Shown here: positions 1 through 8,888 of the stretch, piece by piece
Layout: every line of letters starts with the position of its first letter
How positions within the stretch are numbered: the first letter of the stretch is position 1
Origin: Pseudomonadota bacterium
GTDB taxonomy: Bacteria > Pseudomonadota > Alphaproteobacteria > Rhizobiales > Hyphomicrobiaceae
Assembly: GCA_023412805.1 (NCBI GenBank)
Contig: JAEZRM010000054.1
Coordinates: 1 to 20,051 of the forward strand
DNA: 20,051 nt
Direction of reading: 5' to 3'
Notes under the pieces: generated by a model
What the model was told of the DNA's origin: nothing
Databases searched by the model: none
Seen by the model: only the letters and a program-made list of their open reading frames with translations
Program-made: the position numbers and the translations under genes

Positions 1-1
1 C

Positions 2-196
2 GCCCGAAACGATCTTGCCGCCAGCATCTGCTCTGCCCTACGCTCCGCTTCGGCCAGATCAGACGCTGGCCAGCGACGGCCGGATTCTAACTTAGAACAT
101 GGCGCCGCTTCGTGGGGCAGGCCACGCGATGATTTCCGGGAGGCGCTGCTCAAGTTGGAGTACCGGCTACGGTCGCGGGAGGCTGCGCGGGGCTAA
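2..196 (+). CDS. 3' fragment of an unrecognised gene, cut by the window edge
   Basis: A frame open from base 2 runs to a TAA at 194-196 and gives about 64 residues with no start inside the window. The last 22 codons, from about base 128, look truly coding. They show a strong G/C third-position bias and an amphipathic, charged C-terminus (DDFREALLKLEYRLRSREAARG). The first part looks less convincing, and another minus-strand frame is open across roughly 1-100. The junction could therefore be rearranged DNA next to the insertion sequence downstream. I do not recognise the family and assign no function. Confidence 0.3.
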   Translation, partial: ARNDLAASICSALRSASARSDAGQRRPDSNLEHGAASWGRPRDDFREALLKLEYRLRSREAARG

Positions 197-456
197 GTCG
201 CCAAGCAATGGTGGGTTGAGCCCATACTGCTGACGCTTGAGGTGAGTGTCGAAACTTGCTTCGGTCGCGAGGAAATTGGAAAGTCAGAAGGTCCGTTCTG
301 AATATTTTCAAAGTGAGCGCGAGGCTGTGAGGCTATGCCGTTGCTGACGTTTCGTCGTGAACCGACATCGCTCCGCGTCACAATTAGGTCGCGATGGGCC
401 AAAAGGAGACGAACGCACCGATCCGGACGGCGCGCCGCACAAAGTTGAGTCATCCC
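197..456. other. Left flank of the IS1182-type element, no gene seen
   Basis: About 260 bases lie between the gene fragment ending at 196 and the left end of the insertion sequence. Short frames occur on both strands, but none has a ribosome binding site, recognisable motifs or neighbour support. I see no RNA gene and no convincing promoter. Confidence 0.5.
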
Positions 457-2015
457 GTGCTTGTGTGAAAACACCAAATCAGATTCCGCTTCTCGAGCAG
501 CACGGGAGGCGCATGATGAGCCGATTCATTGAGGGCGAGGGGCGCGGACAGATGTCGCTCTTCCCGACGAGGCTTGAGGACTATGTCGAGGCTGACAACC
601 CGGTGCGCGTCGTCGATGCCTTCATCGACGAACTCGATCTCGGTGCGATGGGGTTTTCTGGCGTGTGCCCGGCGGCGACGGGGCGGCCCTCTTATCATCC
701 CTCGACGCTGCTGAAGCTCTATCTCTATGGATACCTCAACCGCGTACAGTCCAGCCGGAGGCTCGAAAGCGAAGCTCGGCGCAACGTCGAGGTGATGTGG
801 CTCACCGGGCGCTTGGCGCCGGACTTCAAGACGATAGCTGATTTCCGCAAGTGCAATGGCGCTCCGATCCAGGCGGTCTGCGCGCGCTTTATAGAGATTT
901 GTGTGGAGATCGGCATGTTCAAGCACGCCGTCGCGGCCATCGATGGAGCCAAGTTCAAGGCCGTCAACTCGCGTGATCGGAATTTCACGCGCGGCAAGCT
1001 GAAGCGCCGAATGGAGCAGATCACAGAGAGCATCGACCGCTATCTCGGGGCGCTCGACGCCGCCGATCTCCAGGATGGCGCTCGCGCAGATGATAGGGTC
1101 GCTCGGCTCACGGACAAAGTGGCCGCGATGCGGGCGCGGCTCGCCGAGCTGAAAACGATTGAGCAGCAGGTGCACGACGCGCCGGACCAACAGATCTCGC
1201 TAACCGATCCGGATGCTCGCGCCATGGCGACGAGCATGCGGGGCGCCGGTGTCGTCGGCTACAACGTGCAAACCGCCGTCGACGCCGAGCATCATCTCAT
1301 CGTGGCCCATGAGGTGACAAACGTCGTCATCGACAAGACATTGCTCGCACCGATGGCGGCGAAGGCCAAACAGGCGATGGCAACCGAGACGCTCGAAGCC
1401 TTCGCCGATCGCGGCTATTTCAGCGGCGAGCAACTGCTCGAGTGCGAGAAGATCGGCGTGACGCCATATGTGCCGAAGCCGCGGACGTCGAACGCGAGAG
1501 CGGCCGGCCGGTTCGACAAGGAGGACTTCGACTACCTACCTGAGAAGAACGCGTATCGGTGCCCAGCAGGTGAAGTGCTGCCGTTTCGAATGATCAGCAC
1601 CGAAGGCAACCAAACTATCCACCTCTACTGGAGCAGCAATTGCGCCCATTGCGCTTTGAAACCGCGTTGCACCACCAGCAAGGAGCGACGTGTGCGACGG
1701 TGGGAGCACGAGCGTGTCGTCGACGCCACGCGTGATCGGCTTGATGCAAAGCCCGATGCCATGACGCTTCGGCGCCGTACGGTCGAGCATCCGTTCGGCA
1801 CGCTCAAGACCTGGATGGGGCATACTCACTTTCTGACGAAGGGGCTCCGGAACGTCAGCACGGAGATGAGCCTCTGCGTCCTCGCCTACAATCTGAAGCG
1901 CATGATCTCGATGCTCGGTGTTGGACCGCTCATAGCGACAGTCCGGGCGTAGAGCGGCATTCTCTGCGACATGCTGGTGCGGCCTGGCTCGATCGCCGTG
2001 TTTTCACACGGCCAC
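457..2015 (+). mobile_element. IS1182-family insertion sequence, apparently complete
   Basis: One transposase gene is enclosed by inverted ends. The left end (457-474) and the reverse complement of the right end (1998-2015) agree at 15 of 18 positions, including the 12-mer GTGTGAAAACAC at 463-474. TCCC lies immediately outside both ends (453-456 and 2016-2019) and may be a 4-bp target duplication. A 4-base match is weak evidence by itself, and this family often makes no duplication or a variable one. The resulting length of about 1.56 kb suits the family. The boundaries are inferred from the repeats alone. Confidence 0.75.
513..1952 (+). CDS. IS1182-family DDE transposase
   Basis: Cuts and joins the ends of the element that carries it. 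The 479-residue product has the full IS1182 layout. An N-terminal helical domain (about 1-120) precedes a split RNase-H-like catalytic core with D144 (IDGAKF), D299 (FADRGYF) and E425 (VEHPFG). Four cysteines (C350, C377, C380, C386) form a probable zinc-binding insert, and the C-terminus reads LAYNLKRMI as in relatives. I start at the ATG at 513 because GGGAGG (504-509) sits four bases before it. The in-frame GTG at 357 has no such site and lies outside the left inverted repeat. No frameshift or internal stop is seen, so the element may be active. Confidence 0.93.
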   Translation: MMSRFIEGEGRGQMSLFPTRLEDYVEADNPVRVVDAFIDELDLGAMGFSGVCPAATGRPSYHPSTLLKLYLYGYLNRVQSSRRLESEARRNVEVMWLTGRLAPDFKTIADFRKCNGAPIQAVCARFIEICVEIGMFKHAVAAIDGAKFKAVNSRDRNFTRGKLKRRMEQITESIDRYLGALDAADLQDGARADDRVARLTDKVAAMRARLAELKTIEQQVHDAPDQQISLTDPDARAMATSMRGAGVVGYNVQTAVDAEHHLIVAHEVTNVVIDKTLLAPMAAKAKQAMATETLEAFADRGYFSGEQLLECEKIGVTPYVPKPRTSNARAAGRFDKEDFDYLPEKNAYRCPAGEVLPFRMISTEGNQTIHLYWSSNCAHCALKPRCTTSKERRVRRWEHERVVDATRDRLDAKPDAMTLRRRTVEHPFGTLKTWMGHTHFLTKGLRNVSTEMSLCVLAYNLKRMISMLGVGPLIATVRA

Positions 2016-2307
2016 TCCCATAAGCGGAAATCGAACTATCGGTATCGCCGGGCATCTGGTTGCTGCTGATCACGTCTGCTTGTTGACTATCACATCACGC
2101 GTCGATCTTCTCTGAGATTCACGGCATCATCTGGCCATGATCAGCCCTGGCCGGCGTTGACTGACAGATGCTGACGAGACCATGCCCTTATTTTAAGTAA
2201 GCCGAGACGGCAGATTTCAGTGGCTTCTCTCAACTTGACCTCGCTCAAGGCTCCTCATCGCCATTCCTGCAATCTTCTCCCGCGACAGCTCGCGAGAGGA
2301 GCAACCG
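2016..2307. other. Spacer between the insertion sequence and the transporter gene
   Basis: This 292-base stretch should carry the promoter of the transporter-dehydrogenase-export block. TTGACT occurs at 2083-2088 and 2157-2162, but neither has a good -10 box at a normal distance, so I do not call a promoter. The ribosome binding site of the next gene (AGAGGAG, 2295-2301) lies at its end. Arrival of the IS so close upstream may have changed transcription of the block. Confidence 0.4.
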
Positions 2308-3822
2308 GTGACTGTATCGAATGAGGGGCGGCTTCCCGCGCCGGTAGAGGCGTGCTCTGCGCCAGGCTGGGGTCGCGAAATCTGGGGGCTGCTCGCCGCC
2401 GTTGCCGTGATGACCGCGATCCTGCTCATGCCGACGCCGGACGGCCTTCCGGTGGCCGGCCATCGCATGCTGGCGGTCCTGGCATTCGCCGTCATCGTCT
2501 GGATGACCGAGGCGCTCGACTACGCCGTCTCCGCCGTGGTCATCGCAGCGCTCATGGCTTTCCTGCTGGGCCTCTCACCCAATCCGGCAAACCCTAAGGT
2601 GCTGATGGGGACGAGCGCCGGCCTCGGGTTGGCTTTCAGCGGGTTCGCCAATACGGCGCTTGCGCTTGTTGCGGCAGCCCTCTTTCTGGCCGCAGCCATG
2701 ACGGCCACCGGTCTCGACAAGCGCATCGCTCTCGTCGTCCTCTCTCGGGTCGGGACCGAAACCCGTCACGTCGTGATGGGCGCGATCCTCGTCGGCTTCA
2801 TCATGGCGTTTCTGGTGCCTTCGACAACAGCTCGCGTCGCATGTCTGGTGCCGATCATGCTTGGTATCATCGCGGCTTTCGGCGTCGAGAGGAAGGGTGC
2901 CTTCGCAGGCATGCTGATGATTACGACTGTCCAGACCGCTAGCATCTGGAATGTCGGCATCAAGACGGCCGCAGCGCAGAACATGGTGGCAGTTGGCTTC
3001 ATAGAACGCACGCTGCAGCAGACGATCACTTGGCTGGACTGGTTCATTGCTGCTGCGCCTTTCGCCGCGATCATGACTGTCGCGCTCTACTTCGTCATGA
3101 CCTCGATGATGCGTCCGGAGGTAAGCGAGGTCGTCGGCGGCCAGGAATCCATCCGGAAGGCACTTGCCGATCTCGGCCCGATGAAGACGTCCGAAAAGAA
3201 GCTGCTCGCGATCTCGCTTACACTTCTGGCGTTCTGGTCCACGGAAGGCGTGCTGCATCGCTTCGATACATCCTCCACGACCGTCGCCGCCGTCGCGCTC
3301 ATGTTCCTGCCCGGCATCGGCATCATGACCTGGAAAGAGGTCCAACCCAGAATTCCCTGGGGCACCATCGTACTGTTCGGCATCGGCATCAGTCTCGGGA
3401 CGGCGCTGCTCCAAAACCGGGGTGCGACTTGGCTCGCCGACATCGTCGTCGCCGAGTTCGGCCTCGCAAACGCGACCGCCTTATTCATTCTGGGTGTGAT
3501 GAGTCTCTTTCTCATCGTCATCCATCTCGGTTTCGCCAGCGCAACGGCACTCGCCTCGGCCATGATCCCGATAATCATTGCCGTGCTCCAGGGCGTGGCA
3601 ACGCCCGGCATGAACATCGTCGGCATGACGATGTTGCTGCAGTTCGTCGTGAGCTTCGGCTTCATTCTCGTCGTCAATGCACCGCAGAACATGGTCGCCT
3701 ACGGTACGGAAACATTCGAGGCGAAGGATTTCATACGTACCGGGCTCGTGCTGACCATACTCGCCTATGCGCTCGTGATGCTGCTCGGGGCGACTTACTG
3801 GCGCTGGCTCGGATACGTCTGA
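2308..3822 (+). CDS. DASS-family (SLC13-type) anion:Na+ symporter
   Basis: A 504-residue inner-membrane protein of the divalent anion:Na+ symporter family (TC 2.A.47), which imports dicarboxylates, sulfate or related anions with sodium. About a dozen hydrophobic segments are spread along the chain after a 24-residue soluble start. The two ion/substrate loops typical of the family are visible: PSTT at 171-174 and NAPQN at 457-461, the latter followed by AYGT. The substrate cannot be read from sequence. The start is GTG at 2308, with AGAGGAG six bases upstream. It is followed after 41 bp by the alcohol dehydrogenase gene, so the pair may bring in and oxidise one substrate. That link is inference. 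Confidence 0.88.
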   Translation: MTVSNEGRLPAPVEACSAPGWGREIWGLLAAVAVMTAILLMPTPDGLPVAGHRMLAVLAFAVIVWMTEALDYAVSAVVIAALMAFLLGLSPNPANPKVLMGTSAGLGLAFSGFANTALALVAAALFLAAAMTATGLDKRIALVVLSRVGTETRHVVMGAILVGFIMAFLVPSTTARVACLVPIMLGIIAAFGVERKGAFAGMLMITTVQTASIWNVGIKTAAAQNMVAVGFIERTLQQTITWLDWFIAAAPFAAIMTVALYFVMTSMMRPEVSEVVGGQESIRKALADLGPMKTSEKKLLAISLTLLAFWSTEGVLHRFDTSSTTVAAVALMFLPGIGIMTWKEVQPRIPWGTIVLFGIGISLGTALLQNRGATWLADIVVAEFGLANATALFILGVMSLFLIVIHLGFASATALASAMIPIIIAVLQGVATPGMNIVGMTMLLQFVVSFGFILVVNAPQNMVAYGTETFEAKDFIRTGLVLTILAYALVMLLGATYWRWLGYV

Positions 3823-3863
3823 AAGCGCGCCGGCGCGCACAATCATCTACGAGGACAAAAGAT

Positions 3864-4937
3864 ATGCCGAAGATGAAAGCCGCGATCTTTGTTGAACCGG
3901 GCCGGATCGTTCTCGATGAGAAACCGATCCCCGAGCCCGGTCCGCTCGATGCGGTCATCCGCATCACCACAACGACAATCTGCGGCACCGACGTTCACAT
4001 CCTCAAGGGCGAATACCCGGTTGCGAAAGGCCTGACGATCGGGCACGAGCCGGTCGGCGTCATAGAAAAGCTGGGCTCGGAAGTGCGCGGCTTCCGGGAA
4101 GGACAGCGAGTCATTGCCGGCGCCATCACCCCTTCCGGCACATCGGCGGCCTGCCTCTGCGGCTTCCATTCGCAGGATGGCGCCGGCACGGAAAGTGGCT
4201 GGAAAGCGATCGGCGGCTGGAAATTCGGCAACACCATCGACGGCGCGCAAGCCGAATATCTGCTCGTTCCTGATGCCACCGCTAATCTTGCACCGGTGCC
4301 GGACGATCTCACAGACGAGCAGGTGCTCATGTGCCCGGACATTCTCTCTACCGGCTTCTCTGGTGCAGAGAGGGCGGGCGTCCGCATCGGCGATGCGGTG
4401 GCCGTGTTCGCGCAGGGACCGATCGGCCTTTGCGCGACAGCCGGTGCCCGGCTCATGGGCGCAACGACAGTGATCGGCGTCGAGACCGTGCCCGCGCGTG
4501 CAGAGATGGCCCGTCGCATGGGGGCCGACCATGTCGTCGACTTCAAGACGGCGGATCCCGTCGCCGAAATCATGCACCTGACCAACGGCCGCGGCGTCGA
4601 TGTCGCCATCGAAGCGCTCGGACGCCAGGAAACATTCGAATGGGCGCTCAGAGTGCTACGGCCCGGCGGAACGCTATCGTCGCTCGGCGTTTACGCCGAC
4701 GACCTCCGCATCCCGCTTGGGGCCTTTGCGGCCGGCCTCGGAGACCATACCATCGTCACGACACTCTGCCCCGGTGGCAAGGAGCGGATGCGCCGCCTCA
4801 TGAACGTCGTAGCGGCCAGCAAGGTGGATACGCGTCCGCTTGTGACACATCGCTTCAAACTTGATCAAATCGAAGCAGCCTATGAGCTCTTCGCGCATCA
4901 ACGCGACGGCGTGCTCAAGGTAGCCATCACGCCGTGA
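3864..4937 (+). CDS. Zinc-dependent medium-chain alcohol dehydrogenase, secondary-alcohol type
   Basis: A 357-residue cytoplasmic NAD(P)-dependent oxidoreductase of the MDR superfamily. Catalytic zinc ligands are C40 (CGTD) and H61-E62 (GHEP), with a likely aspartate ligand in MCPDILSTGF. The coenzyme fold carries the glycine motif AQGPIG. The four-cysteine structural zinc loop of classical ADHs is absent. This, with the GWKFGNTIDG segment and the LTNGRGVD and LCPGG motifs, places it near the clostridial/thermophilic isopropanol dehydrogenase group. That suggests a secondary alcohol or a similar small hydroxy compound as substrate. The start at 3864 has GAGGA at 3851-3855. It follows the transporter gene by 41 bp and precedes the HlyD gene by 97 bp. 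Confidence 0.9.
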   Translation: MPKMKAAIFVEPGRIVLDEKPIPEPGPLDAVIRITTTTICGTDVHILKGEYPVAKGLTIGHEPVGVIEKLGSEVRGFREGQRVIAGAITPSGTSAACLCGFHSQDGAGTESGWKAIGGWKFGNTIDGAQAEYLLVPDATANLAPVPDDLTDEQVLMCPDILSTGFSGAERAGVRIGDAVAVFAQGPIGLCATAGARLMGATTVIGVETVPARAEMARRMGADHVVDFKTADPVAEIMHLTNGRGVDVAIEALGRQETFEWALRVLRPGGTLSSLGVYADDLRIPLGAFAAGLGDHTIVTTLCPGGKERMRRLMNVVAASKVDTRPLVTHRFKLDQIEAAYELFAHQRDGVLKVAITP

Positions 4938-4939
4938 TG
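4925..4939 (+). other. Hairpin overlapping the dehydrogenase stop codon
   Basis: CATCAC and GTGATG form a perfect 6-bp stem with a 3-base loop and include the TGA stop. A second weaker repeat (TGCACG at 4962-4967, CGTGCA at 4981-4986) follows. No T-run follows either, so this is not a standard terminator. It could protect mRNA ends or reduce read-through into the export genes, or be chance. Confidence 0.25.
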
Positions 4940-5034
4940 TGCCTATTCTTCCAACACTGACTGCACGGGCGTGACTTCCGCGTGCATGAGCGCGCGGCGG
5001 CATCGACTGCGTGAGGTCCATCGAGAGATCTCGG

Positions 5035-6108
5035 ATGAAGATTGATTTCGCATCACGCCGCACGTCCATCGTGATTGCCGTCGTCATACTGGCCGCCGCT
5101 TACTTCGCATGGGGACGCTTCTCGGGTAGCGGACTGCCGGTCGGCATCGCCAGCGGCAATGGTCGCATCGAGGCCGTTGAAATTGACGTGGCCACAAAGA
5201 CTGCCGGGAGGATCAGGGAAATTCTGGTCAACGAAGGAGATTTCGTCGAGGTTGGGCAGGTGCTGGCGCGCATGGAGACCGATCAGCTCGAGGCCCAACG
5301 CCGGCAGGCTGAGGCGCAGCTCAAACGCGCCAGGATTGGGATCGATACCGCCCGCAGCCTTGTCACCCAACGCGAGGCGGAGCGCACAGCCGCAGACGCA
5401 GTGGTTGCGCAGCGCAAAGCTCAGCTAGATGCAGCTCAGCGTAAGCTCGCGCGATCCGAGGAGCTGGCGCGGCGCGAGACGGTTTCCCAGCAGGTGCTGG
5501 ATGACGACCGAGCCGCGGAGCAAGGAGCACTTGCCGCTGTTGCTGCTGCCCAAGCTCAGCTCGCTGCCTCGGAGGCCGCAATCGGGGCGTCGAAAGCGCT
5601 GGTCGTCGACGCCGAAGCCGCAGTGGATGCTGCTCAGGCGGCGATCGAGAGTATTGCGACCGACATCAATGACAGCACGCTGAAGTCCCCACGCCCCGGA
5701 CGCGTTCAGTATCGCGTTGCTCAGCCCGGCGAAGTTTTGTCCGGTGGCGGCCGTGTTCTCAATCTTGTGGATCTGGGAGATGTGCACATGACCTTCTTCC
5801 TGCCGACAGCACAGGCCGGGCGCGCCGCCATCGGCGCCGATGCGCGGATCGTGCTCGATGCGGCACCCGAGTACGCCATTCCCGCGAAAATAAGCTTCGT
5901 CGCCAACGTGGCGCAGTTCACGCCGAAGACGGTGGAGACCGAGGAAGAGCGCCAGAAACTCATGTTCCGGATCAAAGCGCAGATCTCGCCGGAGCTACTG
6001 AAGAAGTACATCGAGCACGTCAAAACCGGCCTGCCGGGCGTCGCCTATGTTCGGCTGTCGCCTGATGCCGCGTGGCCCGCAAAACTGCCAGCAAAGCCCC
6101 TGCAATGA
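5035..6108 (+). CDS. yhiI: HlyD-type membrane-fusion adaptor, YhiI/YbhG-like
   Basis: Periplasmic adaptor that should link the ABC exporter encoded just downstream to an outer-membrane channel. The 357-residue protein has one N-terminal membrane anchor (about 11-27). A lipoyl-like half (about 45-80) follows, then a long alanine/glutamine-rich coiled-coil hairpin (about 85-210), the second lipoyl half from about 215, and a beta-barrel. The segment NVAQFTPKTVETEEERQKLM near 291-310 is typical of the YhiI/YbhG group. I prefer the ATG at 5035, with GAGAG at 5023-5027, over an in-frame GTG at 5011 that lacks a site. Its stop overlaps the next start as ATGA, which implies translational coupling. 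Length (355 in E. coli YhiI, from memory) and gene order match the yhiI-rbbA-yhhJ operon. Confidence 0.88.
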   Translation: MKIDFASRRTSIVIAVVILAAAYFAWGRFSGSGLPVGIASGNGRIEAVEIDVATKTAGRIREILVNEGDFVEVGQVLARMETDQLEAQRRQAEAQLKRARIGIDTARSLVTQREAERTAADAVVAQRKAQLDAAQRKLARSEELARRETVSQQVLDDDRAAEQGALAAVAAAQAQLAASEAAIGASKALVVDAEAAVDAAQAAIESIATDINDSTLKSPRPGRVQYRVAQPGEVLSGGGRVLNLVDLGDVHMTFFLPTAQAGRAAIGADARIVLDAAPEYAIPAKISFVANVAQFTPKTVETEEERQKLMFRIKAQISPELLKKYIEHVKTGLPGVAYVRLSPDAAWPAKLPAKPLQ

Positions 6109-8885
6109 CCACCACGCCACGTTCGGCAGATCGCGGAGGCGCACCAGTTGTCCGGATCGAGAATGTCGGCCAATCATACGGCACGACACGCGCACTCGAT
6201 GCGGTCACACTCGATCTGCCCGCAGGCTGCATGGTCGGCCTGATCGGGCCAGATGGCGTCGGCAAGTCGAGCCTGCTGTCGTTGATCGCCGGCGCGCGCA
6301 TGATCCAGGAGGGGCGCATCGAGGTGCTCGGTGGCGACATCTCCGATCCGCGGCATCGCCAGAAAGCCTACACGCGCATTGCCTACATGCCGCAAGGGCT
6401 CGGCAAGAACCTCTACCCGACGCTTTCCGTCTTCGAGAACGTCGATTTCTTCGGCCGCCTGTTCGGCCACAACAGGCGCGAGCGCAACCACCGCATTACC
6501 CGGCTTCTCGAGCGCACGGGACTGGCACAGTTTGCGGATCGACCAGCCGGAAAGCTTTCCGGTGGCATGAAGCAGAAGCTTGGGCTTTGCTGCGCGCTGA
6601 TCCATGATCCCGATCTGCTGATCCTCGATGAGCCGACGACCGGCGTCGATCCTCTGTCGCGGCGGCAGTTCTGGGAGCTGGTCGACGATATCCGGCGTGA
6701 TCACGATCACACGCGCATGAGCGTCATCGTCGCAACGGCTTACATGGAGGAGGCCGGCCGCTTCGACTGGTTGGTCGCCATGGACGCCGGCCGGGTGCTC
6801 GCAACTGGAACTCCGCACGATCTGCTGGAGCAGACGGGAGCATCTAATCTTGATGCAGCATTCATCGCGGTGCTGCCTGAGGAAAAGCGCCGTGATCATC
6901 ACACCGTGGTCATTCCGCCGCGAAACGCGGCGACCGACGGCGAGATCGCCATCGAAGCCGCGCATCTGACGATGCGCTTCGGCGACTTCGTTGCCGTCGA
7001 CAATGTCAGCTTCCGTATTCCGCGCGGGGAGATCTTTGGCTTTCTCGGCTCGAACGGTTGCGGCAAGACCACGACCATGAAGATGCTGACCGGCCTCCTG
7101 CCGGTCACAGAAGGCACTGCGAAACTCTTCGGGCGCGAGGTCAATCCCAAGGATATCGATGCCCGGCGACGGGTTGGCTACATGTCGCAGGCGTTCTCGC
7201 TCTACGCCGAGCTGACCGTTCGCCAGAATCTCGATCTGCATGCCCGGCTGTTCGATATGGATCCAAGCGAGATTCCAGGGCGCATCGCGGAGATGTCCCG
7301 TCGCTTCGGATTGCGCGACGTCATGGATGCGATTCCCGAAGACCTGCCGCTCGGTATCCGCCAGCGCCTGTCGCTCGCCGTAGCAATGATACATTCGCCG
7401 GATATCCTGATCCTCGACGAGCCGACCTCCGGAGTCGATCCGGTCGCACGTGACGCCTTCTGGCAAATCCTTTCGGATCTCTCGCGCAAGGACAAGGTTA
7501 CGATCTTCGTCTCGACGCACTTCATGGGCGAGGCGGAACTGTGCGACCGCATCTCACTCATGCACGCGGGTAAGGTCCTCGTCAGCGACACACCTGCAGC
7601 AATCATCGCTAACCGATCCGCGAGTTCACTGGACGAGGCCTTCATCGCCTATCTTGAGGACGCCATCGAACGGGAGCCGAGGAAGGGCCAACCGACTGCG
7701 CAGAGCGCACCTATCGAGGAACCCGGCACTGCGCACAAAGTAAGATCCAGCTTCCCTTTTCTCGACCTACGCCGCCTGCTCGCCTACACGCAGCGGGAGT
7801 CGCTCGAGCTGCGCCGTGACCCTATCCGGGGCACGCTTGCCGTACTTGGCACCGTCATCCTGATGTTCGTCATCGGCTACGGCATAAACATGGATGTCGA
7901 GAATCTCTCCTTTGCGGTTCTCGATCGCGACGATACGAGCGTCAGTCGTGACTACGCACTCCAGATCGCCGGATCCCGCTACTTCATCGAGAAGCGGCCG
8001 ATTACAGACTACGACGATCTCGATCGTAGAATGAAAAATGGCGATATCAGCCTAGCCATCGAGATTCCACCAGGTTTCGCTCGGGATGTGGCGCGCGGAA
8101 AGAACGTGCAGATCGGGGCATGGATCGACGGCGCCATGCCCGTGCGTGCCGAAACCATCCGGGGCTATGTGCAGGGAATGCACGCCAACTGGCTCACGCA
8201 GAAGGCGCGCGAACAATACGGTGCCGCCGCCTTGGCCGGAGCCTTCAATCTTGAGATTCGCTATCGCTACAATCCCAGCGTCCTAAGCCTTGTGGCCATG
8301 GTGCCGGCCATCATGCCGATGCTCCTGCTGATGATCCCGGCGATGCTCGCCGCACTTAGCGTGGTGCGTGAGAAGGAGCTCGGCTCGATCATCAATTTCT
8401 ACGTCACCCCCGTGACACGCATGGAGTTCCTGGTGGGCAAGCAGCTCCCGTATATCGCGCTCGCCTTCATGAACTTCCTGATGTTGACGGTATTTGCGAT
8501 ATTCGTGTTCCAAGTGCCGTTCACCGGCAGCTTCCTGACGCTCGCGGCGGCTGCCCTGCTTTACGTGATCATCACCACCGGCATGGGACTCGTCATCTCC
8601 TCCTTCATGAAGAGTCAGATTGCAGCCATCTTCGGGACAGCCCTGATCACGCTCATTCCGGCATCGCAATACTCTGGCGTGATCGATCCTGTGTCCTCCC
8701 TGGAGGGCATGGGCAAACTGATCGGCCAGATCTATCCGACGACCTATTTCGTCACGATCTCGCGCGGAACATTCTCAAAGGCGCTGAGCTTCGGCGATCT
8801 CGCTTCTTCCTTCATCCCCCTGCTCATAGCCATCCCGGTTATCTATACCCTCGGAGTGATCCTTCTCAACAAGCAGGCACGCTAG
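6105..8885 (+). CDS. rbbA: RbbA-type ABC transporter: two ATPase domains fused to an ABC-2 permease
   Basis: A 926-residue inner-membrane protein: nucleotide-binding domain 1 (about 15-260), domain 2 (about 280-520), then an ABC-2 permease half (about 555-926). The permease half has one membrane span near 577-593, a large extracytoplasmic loop, and five more spans. Domain 1 has Walker A 48-55, LSGGMKQ 151-157 and E176, but alanine (A212) in place of the switch histidine. Domain 2 has Walker A 315-322, E439 and H472, but LPLGIRQ (414-420) in place of LSGGxxQ. Only one composite ATP site is therefore fully canonical. In E. coli the homologue was described as a ribosome-associated ATPase that releases E-site tRNA; an export role is suggested by the permease and neighbours. 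The ATG at 6105 overlaps the upstream stop. Confidence 0.92.
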   Translation: MTTTPRSADRGGAPVVRIENVGQSYGTTRALDAVTLDLPAGCMVGLIGPDGVGKSSLLSLIAGARMIQEGRIEVLGGDISDPRHRQKAYTRIAYMPQGLGKNLYPTLSVFENVDFFGRLFGHNRRERNHRITRLLERTGLAQFADRPAGKLSGGMKQKLGLCCALIHDPDLLILDEPTTGVDPLSRRQFWELVDDIRRDHDHTRMSVIVATAYMEEAGRFDWLVAMDAGRVLATGTPHDLLEQTGASNLDAAFIAVLPEEKRRDHHTVVIPPRNAATDGEIAIEAAHLTMRFGDFVAVDNVSFRIPRGEIFGFLGSNGCGKTTTMKMLTGLLPVTEGTAKLFGREVNPKDIDARRRVGYMSQAFSLYAELTVRQNLDLHARLFDMDPSEIPGRIAEMSRRFGLRDVMDAIPEDLPLGIRQRLSLAVAMIHSPDILILDEPTSGVDPVARDAFWQILSDLSRKDKVTIFVSTHFMGEAELCDRISLMHAGKVLVSDTPAAIIANRSASSLDEAFIAYLEDAIEREPRKGQPTAQSAPIEEPGTAHKVRSSFPFLDLRRLLAYTQRESLELRRDPIRGTLAVLGTVILMFVIGYGINMDVENLSFAVLDRDDTSVSRDYALQIAGSRYFIEKRPITDYDDLDRRMKNGDISLAIEIPPGFARDVARGKNVQIGAWIDGAMPVRAETIRGYVQGMHANWLTQKAREQYGAAALAGAFNLEIRYRYNPSVLSLVAMVPAIMPMLLLMIPAMLAALSVVREKELGSIINFYVTPVTRMEFLVGKQLPYIALAFMNFLMLTVFAIFVFQVPFTGSFLTLAAAALLYVIITTGMGLVISSFMKSQIAAIFGTALITLIPASQYSGVIDPVSSLEGMGKLIGQIYPTTYFVTISRGTFSKALSFGDLASSFIPLLIAIPVIYTLGVILLNKQAR

Positions 8886-8888
8886 ACG

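Noticed and set aside
357..512. Longer N-terminus for the IS1182 transposase starting at GTG 357
   Set aside because: It would cross the left inverted repeat of the element and has no ribosome site. The ATG at 513 has a good one and gives the usual family length.
2083..2200. Promoter for the transporter operon from TTGACT at 2083 or 2157
   Set aside because: No reasonable -10 sequence lies 15-19 bases downstream of either.
3030..3863. Long + frame running through the transporter gene into the dehydrogenase frame
   Set aside because: The transporter frame in the same bases has clear membrane segments and DASS motifs. The alternative is arginine/histidine-rich, and the dehydrogenase has its own start with a ribosome site at 3864.
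5011..5034. GTG start for the HlyD-type adaptor at 5011
   Set aside because: No ribosome site precedes it, whereas the ATG at 5035 has GAGAG at a normal distance and gives a product of the usual length.
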